From: Gammaproteobacteria bacterium
GTDB lineage: Bacteria > Pseudomonadota > Gammaproteobacteria > Chromatiales > Chromatiaceae
DNA length: 64,000 nt
Assembly: GCA_015490795.1 (NCBI GenBank)
Contig: WFXD01000020.1
Location: 1-64,000, forward strand
Reading direction: 5' to 3'
The position numbers and the translations under genes are program-made. Below, piece after piece: positions 28,265-39,052 of this stretch. The number at the start of each line of letters is the position of its first letter. The first letter of the stretch is position 1. Below the pieces are notes generated by a model that worked only from the letters and a program-made list of their open reading frames with translations, was not told where the DNA came from and did no database searches.

Positions 28265-29192
28265 TGGACACCTCCTGCTGGGCCAGCAGGGGGAAGCCAA
28301 GTGCCTCCCGGCGATCGTAATAGGCCTGGGCCACGGCGCGGGAGAGTGAGCGGACACGCAGGATAAACCGCTGCCGCTCAGTGACCGAGATGGCCTGCCG
28401 GGCATCCAGAAGATTGAAGGTGTGTGAGGCCTTGAGCATCTGCTCATAGGCGGGCAGCGGCAGGCCCAGCTCGATCAGCTTCTGGCTCTCGGACTCGCAG
28501 GTATCAAACCAGGAGAAGAGTGCGTCGATATTGGCATGTTCAAAGTTATAGGCCGACTGCTCCACCTCGTTTTGATGGAAGACATCACCGTAGGTGACCG
28601 GGCCATCCGCACCGTGGGTCCAGAGCAGATCGTAGACGCTCTCGACAGATTGCAGATACATGGCGATGCGCTCCAGCCCATAGGTGATCTCGCCTGTGAC
28701 CGGGCGGCAATCCAGCCCGCCGACCTGCTGGAAATAGGTAAACTGCGTCACCTCCATGCCGTTGAGCCAGACCTCCCAGCCCAGCCCCCAGGCACCGAGG
28801 GTGGGTGACTCCCAGTTATCCTCAACAAAGCGGATGTCATGAACCAGCGGGTTGATGCCGAGCATCTTCAGCGAGTCGAGGTAGAGATCCTGAATATCCA
28901 GCGGCGAGGGCTTTAGAATGACCTGAAACTGATAGTAGTGCTGCAAGCGGTTGGGGTTTTTGCCATAGCGCCCATCGGTGGGGCGGCGCGAAGGCTGCAC
29001 ATAGGCGCAGCTCCACGGCTCTGGGCCAATCGAGCGCAGAAAGGTTGCGGAGTGGAAGGTGCCCGCTCCCATCTCCATATCGCAGGGCTGCAAGATAACG
29101 CAGCCCCGCTCTGCCCAAAACTGTTGCAGGGCAAAGATCAGACCCTGAAAGGTGGAAACATCCGGCGGTGTAGCATCTGCTTGTCTGTTCAA
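28257..29192 (-). CDS. glyQ: Glycyl-tRNA synthetase alpha subunit
   Basis: GlyQ is the catalytic class II subunit. Segments [39 protein letters not shown] and FQVILKPSP are hallmarks of the alpha chain. Length is 311 residues (E. coli 303). It precedes glyS with an eight-base overlap. It is divergent from the PP-loop gene at 29339, with about 146 bases between the starts. Confidence 0.97.
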   Translation of the reverse strand: MNRQADATPPDVSTFQGLIFALQQFWAERGCVILQPCDMEMGAGTFHSATFLRSIGPEPWSCAYVQPSRRPTDGRYGKNPNRLQHYYQFQVILKPSPLDIQDLYLDSLKMLGINPLVHDIRFVEDNWESPTLGAWGLGWEVWLNGMEVTQFTYFQQVGGLDCRPVTGEITYGLERIAMYLQSVESVYDLLWTHGADGPVTYGDVFHQNEVEQSAYNFEHANIDALFSWFDTCESESQKLIELGLPLPAYEQMLKASHTFNLLDARQAISVTERQRFILRVRSLSRAVAQAYYDRREALGFPLLAQQEVSNG

Positions 29193-29264
29193 ATCGCGGC
29201 CTTTTTCCTGCTGATAAGCTAATCGGGCAAGTATAACGTCATAAAGGGCATTGTTTGTAGCGCA

Positions 29265-29293
29265 AAGACAGCCCAGGGCGAAGTCCGTATAAT
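29265..29293 (+). promoter_or_regulatory. Candidate sigma-70 promoter for the thiolation operon
   Basis: AAGACA (29265-29270) and a perfect TATAAT (29288-29293) are 17 bases apart, and lie 46 bases before the start of the PP-loop gene. The -35 matches four of six positions. Confidence 0.5.
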
Positions 29294-29338
29294 TACCGGC
29301 TACATTTTGGCCACAGATCTATAGCAGATGTTTGCACC

Positions 29339-30382
29339 ATGACAAAACAATACAAGGCCGCGGCCCTGATATCAGGTGGACTCGACTCCATGCTGGCAGC
29401 CCGCGCCATCCAGGAACAGGGGATCTATGTGGAGGGGTTGAACTTCTTCACCGGATTCTGTGTAGAGGGTCACACCCACGCCATTCGGAAAAAGGATCAG
29501 AACAGACCCAAACGAAACAATGCCCTCTGGGTGGCTGAACAGCTGGGCATGAAGCTCCATTTCGTGGATGTCATCGAAGAGTACAAAGAGGTGCTGTTCA
29601 ACCCAAAACATGGTTATGGTGCGCATCTAAACCCTTGTCTGGATTGCAAGATCTTCATGGTTGAGAAGGCGCTCGAGTGGATAAGAGAGAACGACTTCGA
29701 CTTCATCATCACCGGCGAGGTGATAGGCCAGCGGCCAAAATCACAGCGTAAAGAGACCATGCCGGTCATTTCACGGGAGTCGGGTGCCGGAGGGCTGCTG
29801 CTGCGGCCACTCTGTGCAAAGAATCTCCCGGCAACGATACCGGAACAGGAGGGGTGGATAGATCGGGAGGCGCTGTTCGATTTTAGCGGCCGAACCCGCA
29901 AACCCCAGATGGCGCTGGCTGAAAGATATGGCTTTACAGAGTATGCCCAGCCCGCCGGTGGTTGCTGTTTTCTTACCGATGCCCAGTATTCGGTCAAGCT
30001 GGCGGATCTCTGGAAGAGCCGGGGCACAAAGGAGTATGAGCTGGATGACATCATGCTGCTCAAGGTTGGGCGGCATCTGCGCCCCAAGCCGGAGTTTAAG
30101 GTGATTATCTCGCGTGAAGAGGGAGAAGGGAAATTCCTGCAAGGCTATAAAAACCAGTATGTCAGCCTGAAGACAACCAGCCATGCCGGCCCACTGGCAC
30201 TGCTGGATGGCCAGCTGGGGCCAGGGGATCTGGAGCTTGCTGCCCGCATGGTCGCCCGCTACAGCCAGGGTCGTAATGCAGAGCAGGTGGAGCTTGAGGT
30301 CAGGGAAAAGGATGGCAGCACCCGCACCCTGTCGGTCACCCCCATACCACCGGGCGAGATCCAGCAGGGGTGGCAGCTGTGA
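29339..30382 (+). CDS. MnmA/ThiI-like PP-loop tRNA thiolation enzyme with extra C-terminal domain
   Basis: This 347-residue protein starts with an ATP-pyrophosphatase domain: the PP-loop SGGLDS is at 12-17. Cys100 and Cys103 in NPCLDCK resemble the NPCxxCN cysteine of the tRNA 2-thiouridylase MnmA, and a second cysteine pair is at 209-210 (GGCCF). The C-terminal third (about 235-345, from LKVGRHLRP) is not MnmA-like; it resembles RNA-binding NFACT-R-type domains. I infer sulfur transfer to a tRNA uridine, with substrate and position unknown. The following gene is a TusA-type sulfur carrier whose GTG start overlaps this stop, and mnmG, which modifies the wobble uridine, is two genes further on. 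Confidence 0.75.
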   Translation: MTKQYKAAALISGGLDSMLAARAIQEQGIYVEGLNFFTGFCVEGHTHAIRKKDQNRPKRNNALWVAEQLGMKLHFVDVIEEYKEVLFNPKHGYGAHLNPCLDCKIFMVEKALEWIRENDFDFIITGEVIGQRPKSQRKETMPVISRESGAGGLLLRPLCAKNLPATIPEQEGWIDREALFDFSGRTRKPQMALAERYGFTEYAQPAGGCCFLTDAQYSVKLADLWKSRGTKEYELDDIMLLKVGRHLRPKPEFKVIISREEGEGKFLQGYKNQYVSLKTTSHAGPLALLDGQLGPGDLELAARMVARYSQGRNAEQVELEVREKDGSTRTLSVTPIPPGEIQQGWQL

Positions 30383-30621
30383 GCGCCTCAGATGATATGG
30401 TGATTGTCGATGCCCGGCGCCTGCTCTGCCCAATGCCGGTCATCCGGGTTCAGAATGTGGTGAAAAAACGACCACCCGGAACCCGTATCAAGGCCATCTG
30501 CACCGACCCGGGCGCACTGAGCGATATTCCCGCCTGGGCGCGGATCAATGGCCATACAATCATTGAGACCCTCAGCGGGGATGATGAACATATCATCACC
30601 CTGGAAGTAGGCGGGCCGTAG
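30379..30621 (+). CDS. TusA-family sulfur carrier protein
   Basis: A small protein of 80 residues with the CPxP motif of TusA (LLCPMPVIRVQNVV; Cys17 carries the persulfide). TusA-type proteins hand sulfur to tRNA thiolation enzymes, to molybdenum cofactor synthesis, or to sulfur oxidation systems. The start is taken at the GTG at 30379, which overlaps the upstream stop (GTGA); frames further upstream lie inside the previous gene. Tight coupling to the PP-loop enzyme suggests that this carrier is its dedicated sulfur donor, which is an inference. Confidence 0.85.
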   Translation: MSASDDMVIVDARRLLCPMPVIRVQNVVKKRPPGTRIKAICTDPGALSDIPAWARINGHTIIETLSGDDEHIITLEVGGP

Positions 30622-30626
30622 CGTTT

Positions 30627-31778
30627 ATGGGCGAGACCACCCTGTCGGCCGAGCAGAGATCAGTGACCACGCAAAAGGTAGCGCTGGTTGGGGCGGCAGT
30701 CAATGCCCTCCTCTCGGCGGTCAAGATCTTTGTCGGCATCATTGGCCAGTCACAATCGCTGGTTGCCGATGGGATCCACTCCGCCTCGGATCTGCTGTCA
30801 GATGGCCTGGTCTATTTTGTCTCGCGCAGATCCCACCATGCCCCCGATGCGAAACACCCCTATGGTCACGGGCGGTTTGAGACGATGGCAACCATGGTGC
30901 TGGGGGGGTTCCTCATCATCGTTGCGGTGGGCATTGTCTGGGACGCCTTCCTGCGCATGTTCTCGCCAGAGAAGCTGCTGGAGCCAGGTCTCATCACCCT
31001 GATCGCCGCTGCATTCTCGATTCTGGCCAATGAGGGCCTGTTTCAATACACCTTCCGTATCGGGCGAGAGATAAAATCCAACCTGCTGCTGGCCAATGCC
31101 TGGCACCACCGCTCCGATGCCGTCTCGTCCCTCGTGGTGCTGGTGGGCATAGCGGGGACAATGGCCGGGCTCCCCTACCTGGATGCCGTCGCAGCCATTG
31201 GTGTGGGGCTGATGATTGGAAAGATTGGCTGGGAGCTGGGCTGGAGTGCTGCGCAAGAGCTGCTGGATCTGGGGCTGTCTGATGAGCGGGTTGCGCTCAT
31301 TCAAAGCATCATCCGCTCGATCGATGGCGCAGAGGATTTCCACATGCTGCGCACCCGCAGCCTGGGAGGCCATGCCGCAGTGGATGTGCATGTCCGGGTC
31401 GATCCCCGGCTGAGCGTATCGGAAGGGCACATGATCAGCCTGGTGATTGAACAGCGTCTCAAAAGAGGGCTTAAAGAGGTTGAAGATGTCACGGTGCATA
31501 TTGATGCAGAGGATGATGAGTCGGCCATCCGCACCGAAAGCCTGCCCCTGCGGGCCGAGGTTATGGCGATGCTGGACCAATACTGGCAAGGGATCCCTGC
31601 TGTGGCGTTACGGGATCGCATTACCCTGCACTATCTGAATGGCAAGATCGAGATAGAGCTCTTCTTTCCGAAAGAGCGGCTTGCACAGCTTGGTGATATT
31701 GAACAGCTTGGGCAGGCGCTTCAACAGGCGGTATCCGGTAATAGCAGCTTTGGAACCGTGCGGGTCTATTTTGGATAG
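30627..31778 (+). CDS. Cation diffusion facilitator (CDF) metal exporter
   Basis: A 383-residue inner-membrane protein that exports divalent metals such as Zn, Fe or Mn in exchange for protons. The metal-site residues of helix 2 and helix 5 are seen in [12 protein letters not shown] (HxxxD type) and [12 protein letters not shown]. About six membrane helices fill residues 15-205. The cytoplasmic ferredoxin-like domain follows (residues 210-290, including [12 protein letters not shown] and [10 protein letters not shown]), with an extra C-terminal segment of about 80 residues beyond the usual FieF length. It is five bases after the tusA-like gene and its end overlaps the mnmG start, so all appear to be one operon. 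The metal cannot be told from sequence. Confidence 0.88.
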   Translation: MGETTLSAEQRSVTTQKVALVGAAVNALLSAVKIFVGIIGQSQSLVADGIHSASDLLSDGLVYFVSRRSHHAPDAKHPYGHGRFETMATMVLGGFLIIVAVGIVWDAFLRMFSPEKLLEPGLITLIAAAFSILANEGLFQYTFRIGREIKSNLLLANAWHHRSDAVSSLVVLVGIAGTMAGLPYLDAVAAIGVGLMIGKIGWELGWSAAQELLDLGLSDERVALIQSIIRSIDGAEDFHMLRTRSLGGHAAVDVHVRVDPRLSVSEGHMISLVIEQRLKRGLKEVEDVTVHIDAEDDESAIRTESLPLRAEVMAMLDQYWQGIPAVALRDRITLHYLNGKIEIELFFPKERLAQLGDIEQLGQALQQAVSGNSSFGTVRVYFG

Positions 31779-33651
31779 ACAGCTGACAGAGCGTTTTGAG
31801 GTCATCATTGTCGGTGGGGGCCATGCCGGCACAGAGGCGGCATTGGCGGCAGCCCGGATGGGCGCCCGCACCCTGCTGCTGACCCACAATATCGAAACCC
31901 TGGGGCAGATGAGCTGCAACCCCGCCATTGGTGGCATCGGCAAGGGTCATCTGGTCAAAGAGGTGGACGCCCTGGGTGGTGCAATGGGGCAGGCTGCCGA
32001 CCGGGCCGGCATCCAGTTTCGCACCCTCAATGCACGCAAGGGGCCGGCGGTCAGGGCAACCCGAGCCCAGACAGATCGGGTGCGCTACAGGGCGGCAATC
32101 CGGTCGGTTCTGGAGAATCAGCCCCATCTGGAGATATTCCAGCAGGCGGTTGATGATCTGATTGTTGAGGGCGAGCGGGTGGTGGGCGTGGTAACCCAGA
32201 TGGGGCTGCATTTTCGTGCGCCGGCGGTTGTGTTGACGGTAGGCACCTTTTTGGGAGGGCGCATCCATATCGGACTCACCAACTGTGAAGGGGGGCGGGC
32301 GGGCGACCCCCCCGCCAATACCCTGGCGCAACGGCTGCGCGAACTGCCCTTCCAGGTAGAGCGGCTGAAGACCGGAACACCACCACGGATTGATGCGCGC
32401 AGTATCGATTTCAGTAAACTGGAGGCGCAGCCGGGCGACCGGCCCACGCCACGCTTCTCCTTTATCGGCACCCCGGCGGATCACCCCCGGCAGGTGAGCT
32501 GCCACATCACCCACACCAATGAGCGCACCCACGAGATCATCCGGGGTGGACTCTCCCGATCCCCCCTCTATGCGGGGGTGATCGAGGGGGTGGGTCCCCG
32601 CTACTGCCCCTCGATTGAGGATAAGGTGATGCGCTTTGCACAGCGCAATTCACACCAGATCTTTATTGAGCCGGAGGGGCTGGATACCAACGAGATCTAC
32701 CCCAACGGGATCTCCACCAGCCTGCCGTTTGATGTGCAGCATGCACTGGTGCGCTCCATGAAGGGCTTTGAAAATGCCTGGATCACCCGGCCGGGCTACG
32801 CGATTGAATATGACTTTTTTGACCCACGGGATCTGCGCCCCTCACTCGAAACCCGCCACCTGGAAGGGCTCTTTTTTGCCGGGCAGATCAACGGCACCAC
32901 CGGCTACGAAGAGGCGGCGGCACAGGGGTTGCTGGCAGGGGCCAACGCCGTTCTGAAACAGCGTGAAGAGGCACCCTGGAGCCTCCGCCGGGATGAGGCC
33001 TACCTGGGAGTGCTGGTGGATGACCTGATCACCCGCGGCACCAGTGAACCCTACCGGATGTTCACCAGCCGGGCCGAGTACCGCCTGCTGCTGCGGGAGG
33101 ATAACGCCGACCTGCGGCTGACAGAAAAAGGGCGGCAGCTGGGGCTGGTGGATGACCACCGCTGGGCCATCTTTGAAAAGAAGCGGGAGGCCATCGTGCA
33201 GGAGCAACAGCGGCTGCGTGACTGCTGGGTGCATCCCGGCAAGATCCCTGAAGAGCAGGTTCAAACCATTCTCAATGGCGCGCTGTCGCGAGAGGCGAGG
33301 GTGCTGGACCTGCTGGCCAGACCGCAGACCGGCTATGCAGCACTTATGCAGTTGACCGGGGTTGGCCCGGGTGTGGATGACCCAAAGGTGGCAGAACAGC
33401 TGGAGATCCAGGCCAAATATGCGGGTTATATCGAGCGCCAGCGCGAAGAGATTGACCGGCAACAGCGCAATGAGGCGCTTGTGCTGGGGGATGAGATTGA
33501 TTACGACCAGGTGCGGGGCCTCTCCTCAGAGGTGCGGGAGAAGCTGAAACGAAACCGCCCGGCGACACTGGGTCAGGCATCCCGCATGCCGGGCATTACA
33601 CCGGCTGCGATATCCCTGCTGCTGATCCACATAAAACGCACAGAAAAATGA
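31771..33651 (+). CDS. mnmG: tRNA uridine-5-carboxymethylaminomethyl modification enzyme MnmG
   Basis: MnmG, with MnmE, uses FAD and folate to build the cmnm5 group on the wobble uridine of several tRNAs. The FAD site is [18 protein letters not shown]; the catalytic region includes [16 protein letters not shown], and the C-terminus contains the tRNA-binding helical domain. The frame is open from 31681, but the family start corresponds to a TTG at 31771 ([11 protein letters not shown]), giving 626 residues against 629 in E. coli. The start overlaps the CDF gene by eight bases. Its usual partner mnmE is not in the window. Confidence 0.95.
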   Translation: MDRQLTERFEVIIVGGGHAGTEAALAAARMGARTLLLTHNIETLGQMSCNPAIGGIGKGHLVKEVDALGGAMGQAADRAGIQFRTLNARKGPAVRATRAQTDRVRYRAAIRSVLENQPHLEIFQQAVDDLIVEGERVVGVVTQMGLHFRAPAVVLTVGTFLGGRIHIGLTNCEGGRAGDPPANTLAQRLRELPFQVERLKTGTPPRIDARSIDFSKLEAQPGDRPTPRFSFIGTPADHPRQVSCHITHTNERTHEIIRGGLSRSPLYAGVIEGVGPRYCPSIEDKVMRFAQRNSHQIFIEPEGLDTNEIYPNGISTSLPFDVQHALVRSMKGFENAWITRPGYAIEYDFFDPRDLRPSLETRHLEGLFFAGQINGTTGYEEAAAQGLLAGANAVLKQREEAPWSLRRDEAYLGVLVDDLITRGTSEPYRMFTSRAEYRLLLREDNADLRLTEKGRQLGLVDDHRWAIFEKKREAIVQEQQRLRDCWVHPGKIPEEQVQTILNGALSREARVLDLLARPQTGYAALMQLTGVGPGVDDPKVAEQLEIQAKYAGYIERQREEIDRQQRNEALVLGDEIDYDQVRGLSSEVREKLKRNRPATLGQASRMPGITPAAISLLLIHIKRTEK

Positions 33652-34286
33652 AAGAGGCAAAGCTGGGGCAGCTGCTGGCAAGCGGCATAGCGGAACTGAA
33701 TTTGCAGGTTACAGAACAACAGCAGGAGGCGCTGCTTGCCTATATCACCCTGCTGAACCGCTGGAACAAGACATTTAACCTCACAGCAGTACGCGATCTG
33801 GCAGAGATGGTTCCCCGTCATCTGCTGGACAGCCTGTCAGTAAGCACTTACCTGCAAGGGAGAATGGTTCTTGATGTGGGTACTGGAGCCGGGCTGCCGG
33901 GCATACCGTTGGCCATTACCCGCCCTGAAATCCAATTTACGCTGCTGGACAGCAATGGCAAAAAAACCCGATTTGTCAGGCAGGCTGTAATGGCGTTGGG
34001 ATTAGAAAATGTACAGATAGAGCAGGCGCGCGTAGAGAACTACAGGCCCCCTCATAAATTCGATACCCTGATAACCCGTGCCTTCACAGCCCTCTCTGGA
34101 ATCCTTGATCTGACCTCACACCTTCTTGCGCCCACAGGACAGCTGCTGGCGATGAAAGGCCGTCAGACACAAGATGAACTGGCGGCTGCAGATCTGCAAG
34201 AGCGATTAGTTGAGGTGATCCCACTACAGGTGCCGCAGCTGGAAGGGGAGCGATATGCGGTGCTGATAAAGAGCAAAAGTGGATAA
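33648..34286 (+). CDS. rsmG: 16S rRNA G527 methyltransferase RsmG
   Basis: RsmG (GidB) methylates N7 of G527 in 16S rRNA. The 212-residue protein has the SAM motif [16 protein letters not shown], the family segment [16 protein letters not shown] near the N-terminus, and [15 protein letters not shown]. It overlaps mnmG by four bases (ATGA), the usual mnmG-rsmG pair, and its stop codon touches the left arm of a large palindromic repeat. parA follows after that repeat. Confidence 0.96.
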   Translation: MKEAKLGQLLASGIAELNLQVTEQQQEALLAYITLLNRWNKTFNLTAVRDLAEMVPRHLLDSLSVSTYLQGRMVLDVGTGAGLPGIPLAITRPEIQFTLLDSNGKKTRFVRQAVMALGLENVQIEQARVENYRPPHKFDTLITRAFTALSGILDLTSHLLAPTGQLLAMKGRQTQDELAAADLQERLVEVIPLQVPQLEGERYAVLIKSKSG

Positions 34287-34464
34287 TCCTAGAAAAATCA
34301 GTTGAGCCGTAGCGAGAGCGGCTAAGGTGCTTAAGATACAGGGTTTTTTCCCACATTTTGAACGATTGCGTATCACCCATACGGTGAGTTCAAAATGTGG
34401 GAAAAAATCCTGTAGATTGAGTGCATTAGACGTTCACAGTAGGCTCAACTGATTTTTCTAGGAT
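34286..34464. repeat. Nested palindromic repeat element of about 180 bp
   Basis: Three inverted repeats are nested: a perfect outer one of 23 bp (34286-34308 with 34442-34464), an inner one of 26 bp with one mismatch (34338-34363 with 34388-34413), and a small hairpin CGTAT/ATACG in the loop. A unit GTAGCGAG follows the left outer arm, as in the window's first element. It starts in the rsmG stop and lies before parA; transcribed, it would fold into one long structure. Its right half recurs at 18401-18475. Confidence 0.85.
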
Positions 34465-34585
34465 AATGTTAACTTTGCCTCTTCTCTGATCAGCAGGCGG
34501 GGTGTATGCTGCACAGTCCATTTTTCAAATCCGCCAACCGCCTCAAATCCGGGGGTTGATCGGTGGACAATTCATTGATGAAGCC

Positions 34586-35371
34586 ATGGCTCGTATTATC
34601 ACAGTTGCCAATCAGAAGGGTGGTGTCGGCAAGACGACCACATCGGTAAACCTTGCAGCCGCAATCGCGGGCAAACGCAACCGGGTACTGCTGGTCGATC
34701 TTGATCCCCAGGGCAACGCTACCATGGGGTGCGGGGTGGATAAACATGCCCTGGAGAACTCCTGCTGCGATGTACTGCTGGGTGAGTGCCGCCTGCATGA
34801 GGCGGTGGTTACACTGGACGGGATAGGGATGGATATCCTGCCGGCCAATGCCGATCTGACCGCAGCAGAGGTGGGGCTGATGGACCTGCCGCTACGGGAG
34901 AAGCGTCTCAGCCTGGCGCTGGAGGGGTCGCTGGAAAAATATGACTACATCTTCATAGATTGCCCCCCTTCGCTCAACATGCTCACCATCAATGCCCTGG
35001 TGGCATCGGGAGGGGTATTGGTGCCGCTACAGACAGAATACTATGCGCTGGAAGGGCTGTCGGCGCTGATGAAGACCATCGAGCAGCTCAAACATAGCCG
35101 CAACCCGGGCCTGCAACTCGAAGGCATACTGCGCACCATGCACGATCCGCGCAACAACCTGGCCGTGGAGGTATCGGCACAGCTGCTGACCCACTTCAAA
35201 GACAAGGTATTCAACACCGTGATACCCCGAAACGTGCGGGTGGCCGAGGCGCCGAGCCACGGCCTGCCAGTGCTGATGTATGACAAATCCTCCCGCGGGG
35301 CGATCTCCTATCTGGCGCTGGCCAGTGAGGTTTTGCGGCGGCATGAGCAGCGCCGCCCCGCCTCAGCGTAG
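34586..35371 (+). CDS. parA: Chromosome partitioning ATPase ParA (Soj)
   Basis: ParA is a Walker-type ATPase that moves ParB-parS complexes over the nucleoid. The deviant Walker A KGGVGKTTT spans residues 11-19 (MARIITVANQ precedes it), and DLDPQGNATMG, IFIDCPPSLNMLT and the C-terminal EAPSHGLPVLMYD are typical. I use the ATG at 34586, giving 261 residues, because homology starts there; the frame is open upstream to 34502. parB follows after 40 bases. The parS sites in recF are about 12 kb away. Confidence 0.95.
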   Translation: MARIITVANQKGGVGKTTTSVNLAAAIAGKRNRVLLVDLDPQGNATMGCGVDKHALENSCCDVLLGECRLHEAVVTLDGIGMDILPANADLTAAEVGLMDLPLREKRLSLALEGSLEKYDYIFIDCPPSLNMLTINALVASGGVLVPLQTEYYALEGLSALMKTIEQLKHSRNPGLQLEGILRTMHDPRNNLAVEVSAQLLTHFKDKVFNTVIPRNVRVAEAPSHGLPVLMYDKSSRGAISYLALASEVLRRHEQRRPASA

Positions 35372-35411
35372 TGCCCGATCAACACACAACCTGAACCGTA
35401 ACTGATTCGAC

Positions 35412-36296
35412 ATGGCAGCAAAAAAACGTGGTCTTGGACGAGGTCTGGATGCCCTGCTGGGCAGTGGGCTTGAAGAGCAGAGCAGCGCCGATGCTGCTGG
35501 CTCAAAGGATGGCAACTTTGCTACCCTGCCAGTAGACCTGATCCAGCGGGGACGATACCAGCCCCGCCGGGATTTCAACCCCGAGAACCTGCGTGAGCTG
35601 GCTGACTCGATTGCAGCCCAGGGCGTGGTGCAGCCGATTGTGGTGCGTCCGGTGGGTCAGGGGCGTTATGAGATCATTGCCGGCGAGCGCCGCTGGCGGG
35701 CAGCCCAACAGGTCGGTCTGGGCGAGATCCCGACAGTGATCCGGGAGGTATCGGATCAGACCGCCATGGCAATGGGGCTGATCGAAAATATCCAGCGAGA
35801 GGATCTGAACCCCCTGGAGGAGGCGACCGCCCTGCACCGCCTGCTGAACGAGTTTGAACTCACCCACCAGCAGATCGCCCAGGCGGTTGGAAAATCCCGT
35901 ACCACCGTGACCAACCTGCTGCGCCTGCTGGAGCTCAATGAGGATGTCAAACGGCTGGTTGAGGCGGGGAAGATTGAGATGGGGCATGCCCGCGCCCTGC
36001 TGGGACTGCATGCGCAGGCACAGAGTGATGGCGCCAGAGAGGTGGTCAAAAAGGGGTTATCGGTAAGAGAGACGGAAAGGCTGGTTCGCCGTCTTCAGGG
36101 TGAAGCATCGGACGATCCCGCAAAGCAAAAAAAACCAGCCAGAGAAGACCCGGATGTTGCCCGGTTGCAAGAGGATCTATCAGAGCGATTAGGCGCACAG
36201 GTCAAACTCCAGCAAGGGGCAAAAGGGAGGGGAAAACTGGTCATTGCCTATAACAGCCTCGATGAGCTGGAAGGGATTTTGGAACACATCCAGTAG
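35412..36296 (+). CDS. parB: Chromosome partitioning protein ParB (Spo0J)
   Basis: ParB binds parS, clamps DNA with CTP and spreads from the site. The 294-residue protein has the N-terminal ParA-interaction stretch (MAAKKRGLGRGLDALLG), the CTP-binding motifs GERRWRA (91-97) and ENIQRE (125-130), a helix-turn-helix (about 153-176, THQQIAQAVGKSRTTVTNLL) and a C-terminal dimerisation domain. parA and parB form one transcription unit; the atp promoter lies just after parB. Confidence 0.96.
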   Translation: MAAKKRGLGRGLDALLGSGLEEQSSADAAGSKDGNFATLPVDLIQRGRYQPRRDFNPENLRELADSIAAQGVVQPIVVRPVGQGRYEIIAGERRWRAAQQVGLGEIPTVIREVSDQTAMAMGLIENIQREDLNPLEEATALHRLLNEFELTHQQIAQAVGKSRTTVTNLLRLLELNEDVKRLVEAGKIEMGHARALLGLHAQAQSDGAREVVKKGLSVRETERLVRRLQGEASDDPAKQKKPAREDPDVARLQEDLSERLGAQVKLQQGAKGRGKLVIAYNSLDELEGILEHIQ

Positions 36297-36333
36297 GTGG
36301 TGAATTAATCAGCCAATTATTTAACGGCACCGA

Positions 36334-36362
36334 TTGACCTGCTATCTGAATCCGCCTATACT
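36334..36362 (+). promoter_or_regulatory. Sigma-70 promoter of the ATP synthase operon
   Basis: TTGACC (36334-36339) and TATACT (36357-36362) are separated by exactly 17 bases, five of six matches each. The site is 49 bases upstream of atpI and is the only good promoter seen before the atp genes. Confidence 0.7.
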
Positions 36363-36410
36363 GCGCCGCTTTAATTCGCCCGGTACTTTAGTTCGGCACA
36401 GGGGTCCGGG

Positions 36411-36773
36411 ATGCAGATCACAGACAGAAGTCAGGCTTGGAAGGCTGTATTTGCACAGTTTGTAATGACCCTGCTGATCTCTGCCGTATTAGCAACCGTA
36501 GCACCGCATCATGCCTGCTCCGCCCTGGCGGGTGGCTTGATTGCGAGCGCAGCGAATGCATTTTTTTCATTTTGGGTGTTCAGCCACTATCGCGCTCAAC
36601 ATCCAGACAGGCTGGTTGCCCGGCTCTACGGAGCGGAGATTGCCAAGCTGATACTGGTCGGGGTGCTGTTTGCAGCCGCCGTCCAGTTAATTGACCCGCT
36701 CAGTGGCGGCGCCCTGTTTGGCGCTTTTTTACTCGTCCATCTGATGCCGGGATTCATGAGTTTGCTTAACTGA
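36411..36773 (+). CDS. atpI: ATP synthase subunit I
   Basis: A 120-residue membrane protein with four predicted helices, of the AtpI family that helps assemble the c-ring. It is the first gene of the atp operon, which supports the call; similarity is otherwise low as usual for AtpI. The start codon is preceded by GGGGTCCGGG. It lies 28 bases before atpB. Confidence 0.85.
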   Translation: MQITDRSQAWKAVFAQFVMTLLISAVLATVAPHHACSALAGGLIASAANAFFSFWVFSHYRAQHPDRLVARLYGAEIAKLILVGVLFAAAVQLIDPLSGGALFGAFLLVHLMPGFMSLLN

Positions 36774-36789
36774 CAACGAACAAGTTTGA

Positions 36790-37662
<873 letters not shown>

Positions 37663-37706
37663 TTTACATAATCAACCTTTTATTTACTAACTCACACACC
37701 ATATAA

Positions 37707-37952
<246 letters not shown>

Positions 37953-38020
37953 CTCCTGGCTTATAAACCCGATTATCTGCGAAGCGACTTTCAGGCAACT
38001 GAAAGCGAGGTAATAACAGA

Positions 38021-38491
38021 ATGAACATCAATCTAACTCTATTCGGCCAGCTTGTATCGTTTGGCGTGTTCGTTTGGTTCACGCTGAAATATGTCTGGAC
38101 TCCGATGATGGGCGCATTGGAAGAGCGTCGCAATGGAATAGCCGATAGCCTCTCTGCTGCCGAAAAAGGCAAGCATGATGAGGTGCTTGCAAGACAGCAT
38201 GCCAAAGAGATCCTGATGGAAGCCAAGAATCAGGCCTCCGAGATCAAGGCGCAAGGTGAAAAGCGGGCATCTGAAATTGTCGATGAGGCAAAAGAGGAAG
38301 CCCGTGCGGAAGGTGAGCGCCTGTTAACAGCGGCCCGTGCCGAGATTGATCAAGAGGTCAACCGGGTTCGTGAGCAGCTGCGTGAACGGGTTGCAACACT
38401 GGCAGTTGCCGGCGCAGAGAAGATCCTCCAGCGTGAAATCGATGCGGCGGCCCATAAGGGCGTTGTCGATTCAGTCGCCAATCAGATCTAA
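38021..38491 (+). CDS. atpF: ATP synthase Fo subunit b
   Basis: Subunit b is the peripheral stalk. The 156-residue protein has one N-terminal membrane helix (about 5-25) and a long charged coiled coil with [18 protein letters not shown]-like repeats. Length equals E. coli (156). It lies between atpE and atpH; atpH starts nine bases after its stop. Confidence 0.96.
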   Translation: MNINLTLFGQLVSFGVFVWFTLKYVWTPMMGALEERRNGIADSLSAAEKGKHDEVLARQHAKEILMEAKNQASEIKAQGEKRASEIVDEAKEEARAEGERLLTAARAEIDQEVNRVREQLRERVATLAVAGAEKILQREIDAAAHKGVVDSVANQI

Positions 38492-38500
38492 GGCACCATT

Positions 38501-39040
38501 ATGGCTGGAGAGAACTTAACCATTGCCCGCCCTTATGCGGAGGCCGTTTTTGGCCGAGCCAGGGAGTGCGACAAGCTGGATCACTGGTCCGATACACTGG
38601 GTTTGCTGGCGGCCATTGTGCAGGATGAGAGGGTGGCTGTCGCCATCACGAATCCAAAGTTTGAGAGCGACCAGCAAGTTTCGCTGCTGTTTGATATCTG
38701 CGGAGAGCATCTGGATATGGAAGGCCAAAATCTGGTGCGCCTGTTGGTACGCAATGGCCGGCTGGGTGTCCTGCCTGAGATCGCGTCGATCTACGAAGGG
38801 CTTAAAAATGAGAGCCAGGGAAGACTTGATGTGGAGGTGGTCTCCGCATACAAGATGACCAAGGCTCAAGAAAATACGCTTGCAGCTGCTCTGAAAAAGC
38901 GCCTTGATCGTGACATCCGGGTTACCAGTAAAATCAATCATGATCTGATTGGTGGCGTAATTATACGCGCCGGGGATCTGGTGATCGACGGATCTGTACA
39001 GGGTCGACTGCGAAAGCTAGCCACTGAATTAGGAATATAA
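38501..39040 (+). CDS. atpH: ATP synthase F1 subunit delta
   Basis: Delta links the peripheral stalk to the top of F1. The 179-residue protein begins MAGENLTIARPYAEAVF and ends with the conserved segment LIGGVIIRAGDLVIDGSVQGRL. Length matches E. coli (177). It lies between atpF and atpA in the usual order. Confidence 0.95.
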   Translation: MAGENLTIARPYAEAVFGRARECDKLDHWSDTLGLLAAIVQDERVAVAITNPKFESDQQVSLLFDICGEHLDMEGQNLVRLLVRNGRLGVLPEIASIYEGLKNESQGRLDVEVVSAYKMTKAQENTLAAALKKRLDRDIRVTSKINHDLIGGVIIRAGDLVIDGSVQGRLRKLATELGI

Positions 39041-39052
39041 CGAGAAGCCATC

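Noticed and set aside
28265-28447. N-terminal extension of the glyS frame
   Set aside because: It lies inside glyQ in another frame, and the family homology begins at the ATG at 28264.
31681-31770. Upstream extension of mnmG
   Set aside because: Overlaps the end of the CDF gene in another frame and is not conserved; TTG at 31771 gives the family length.
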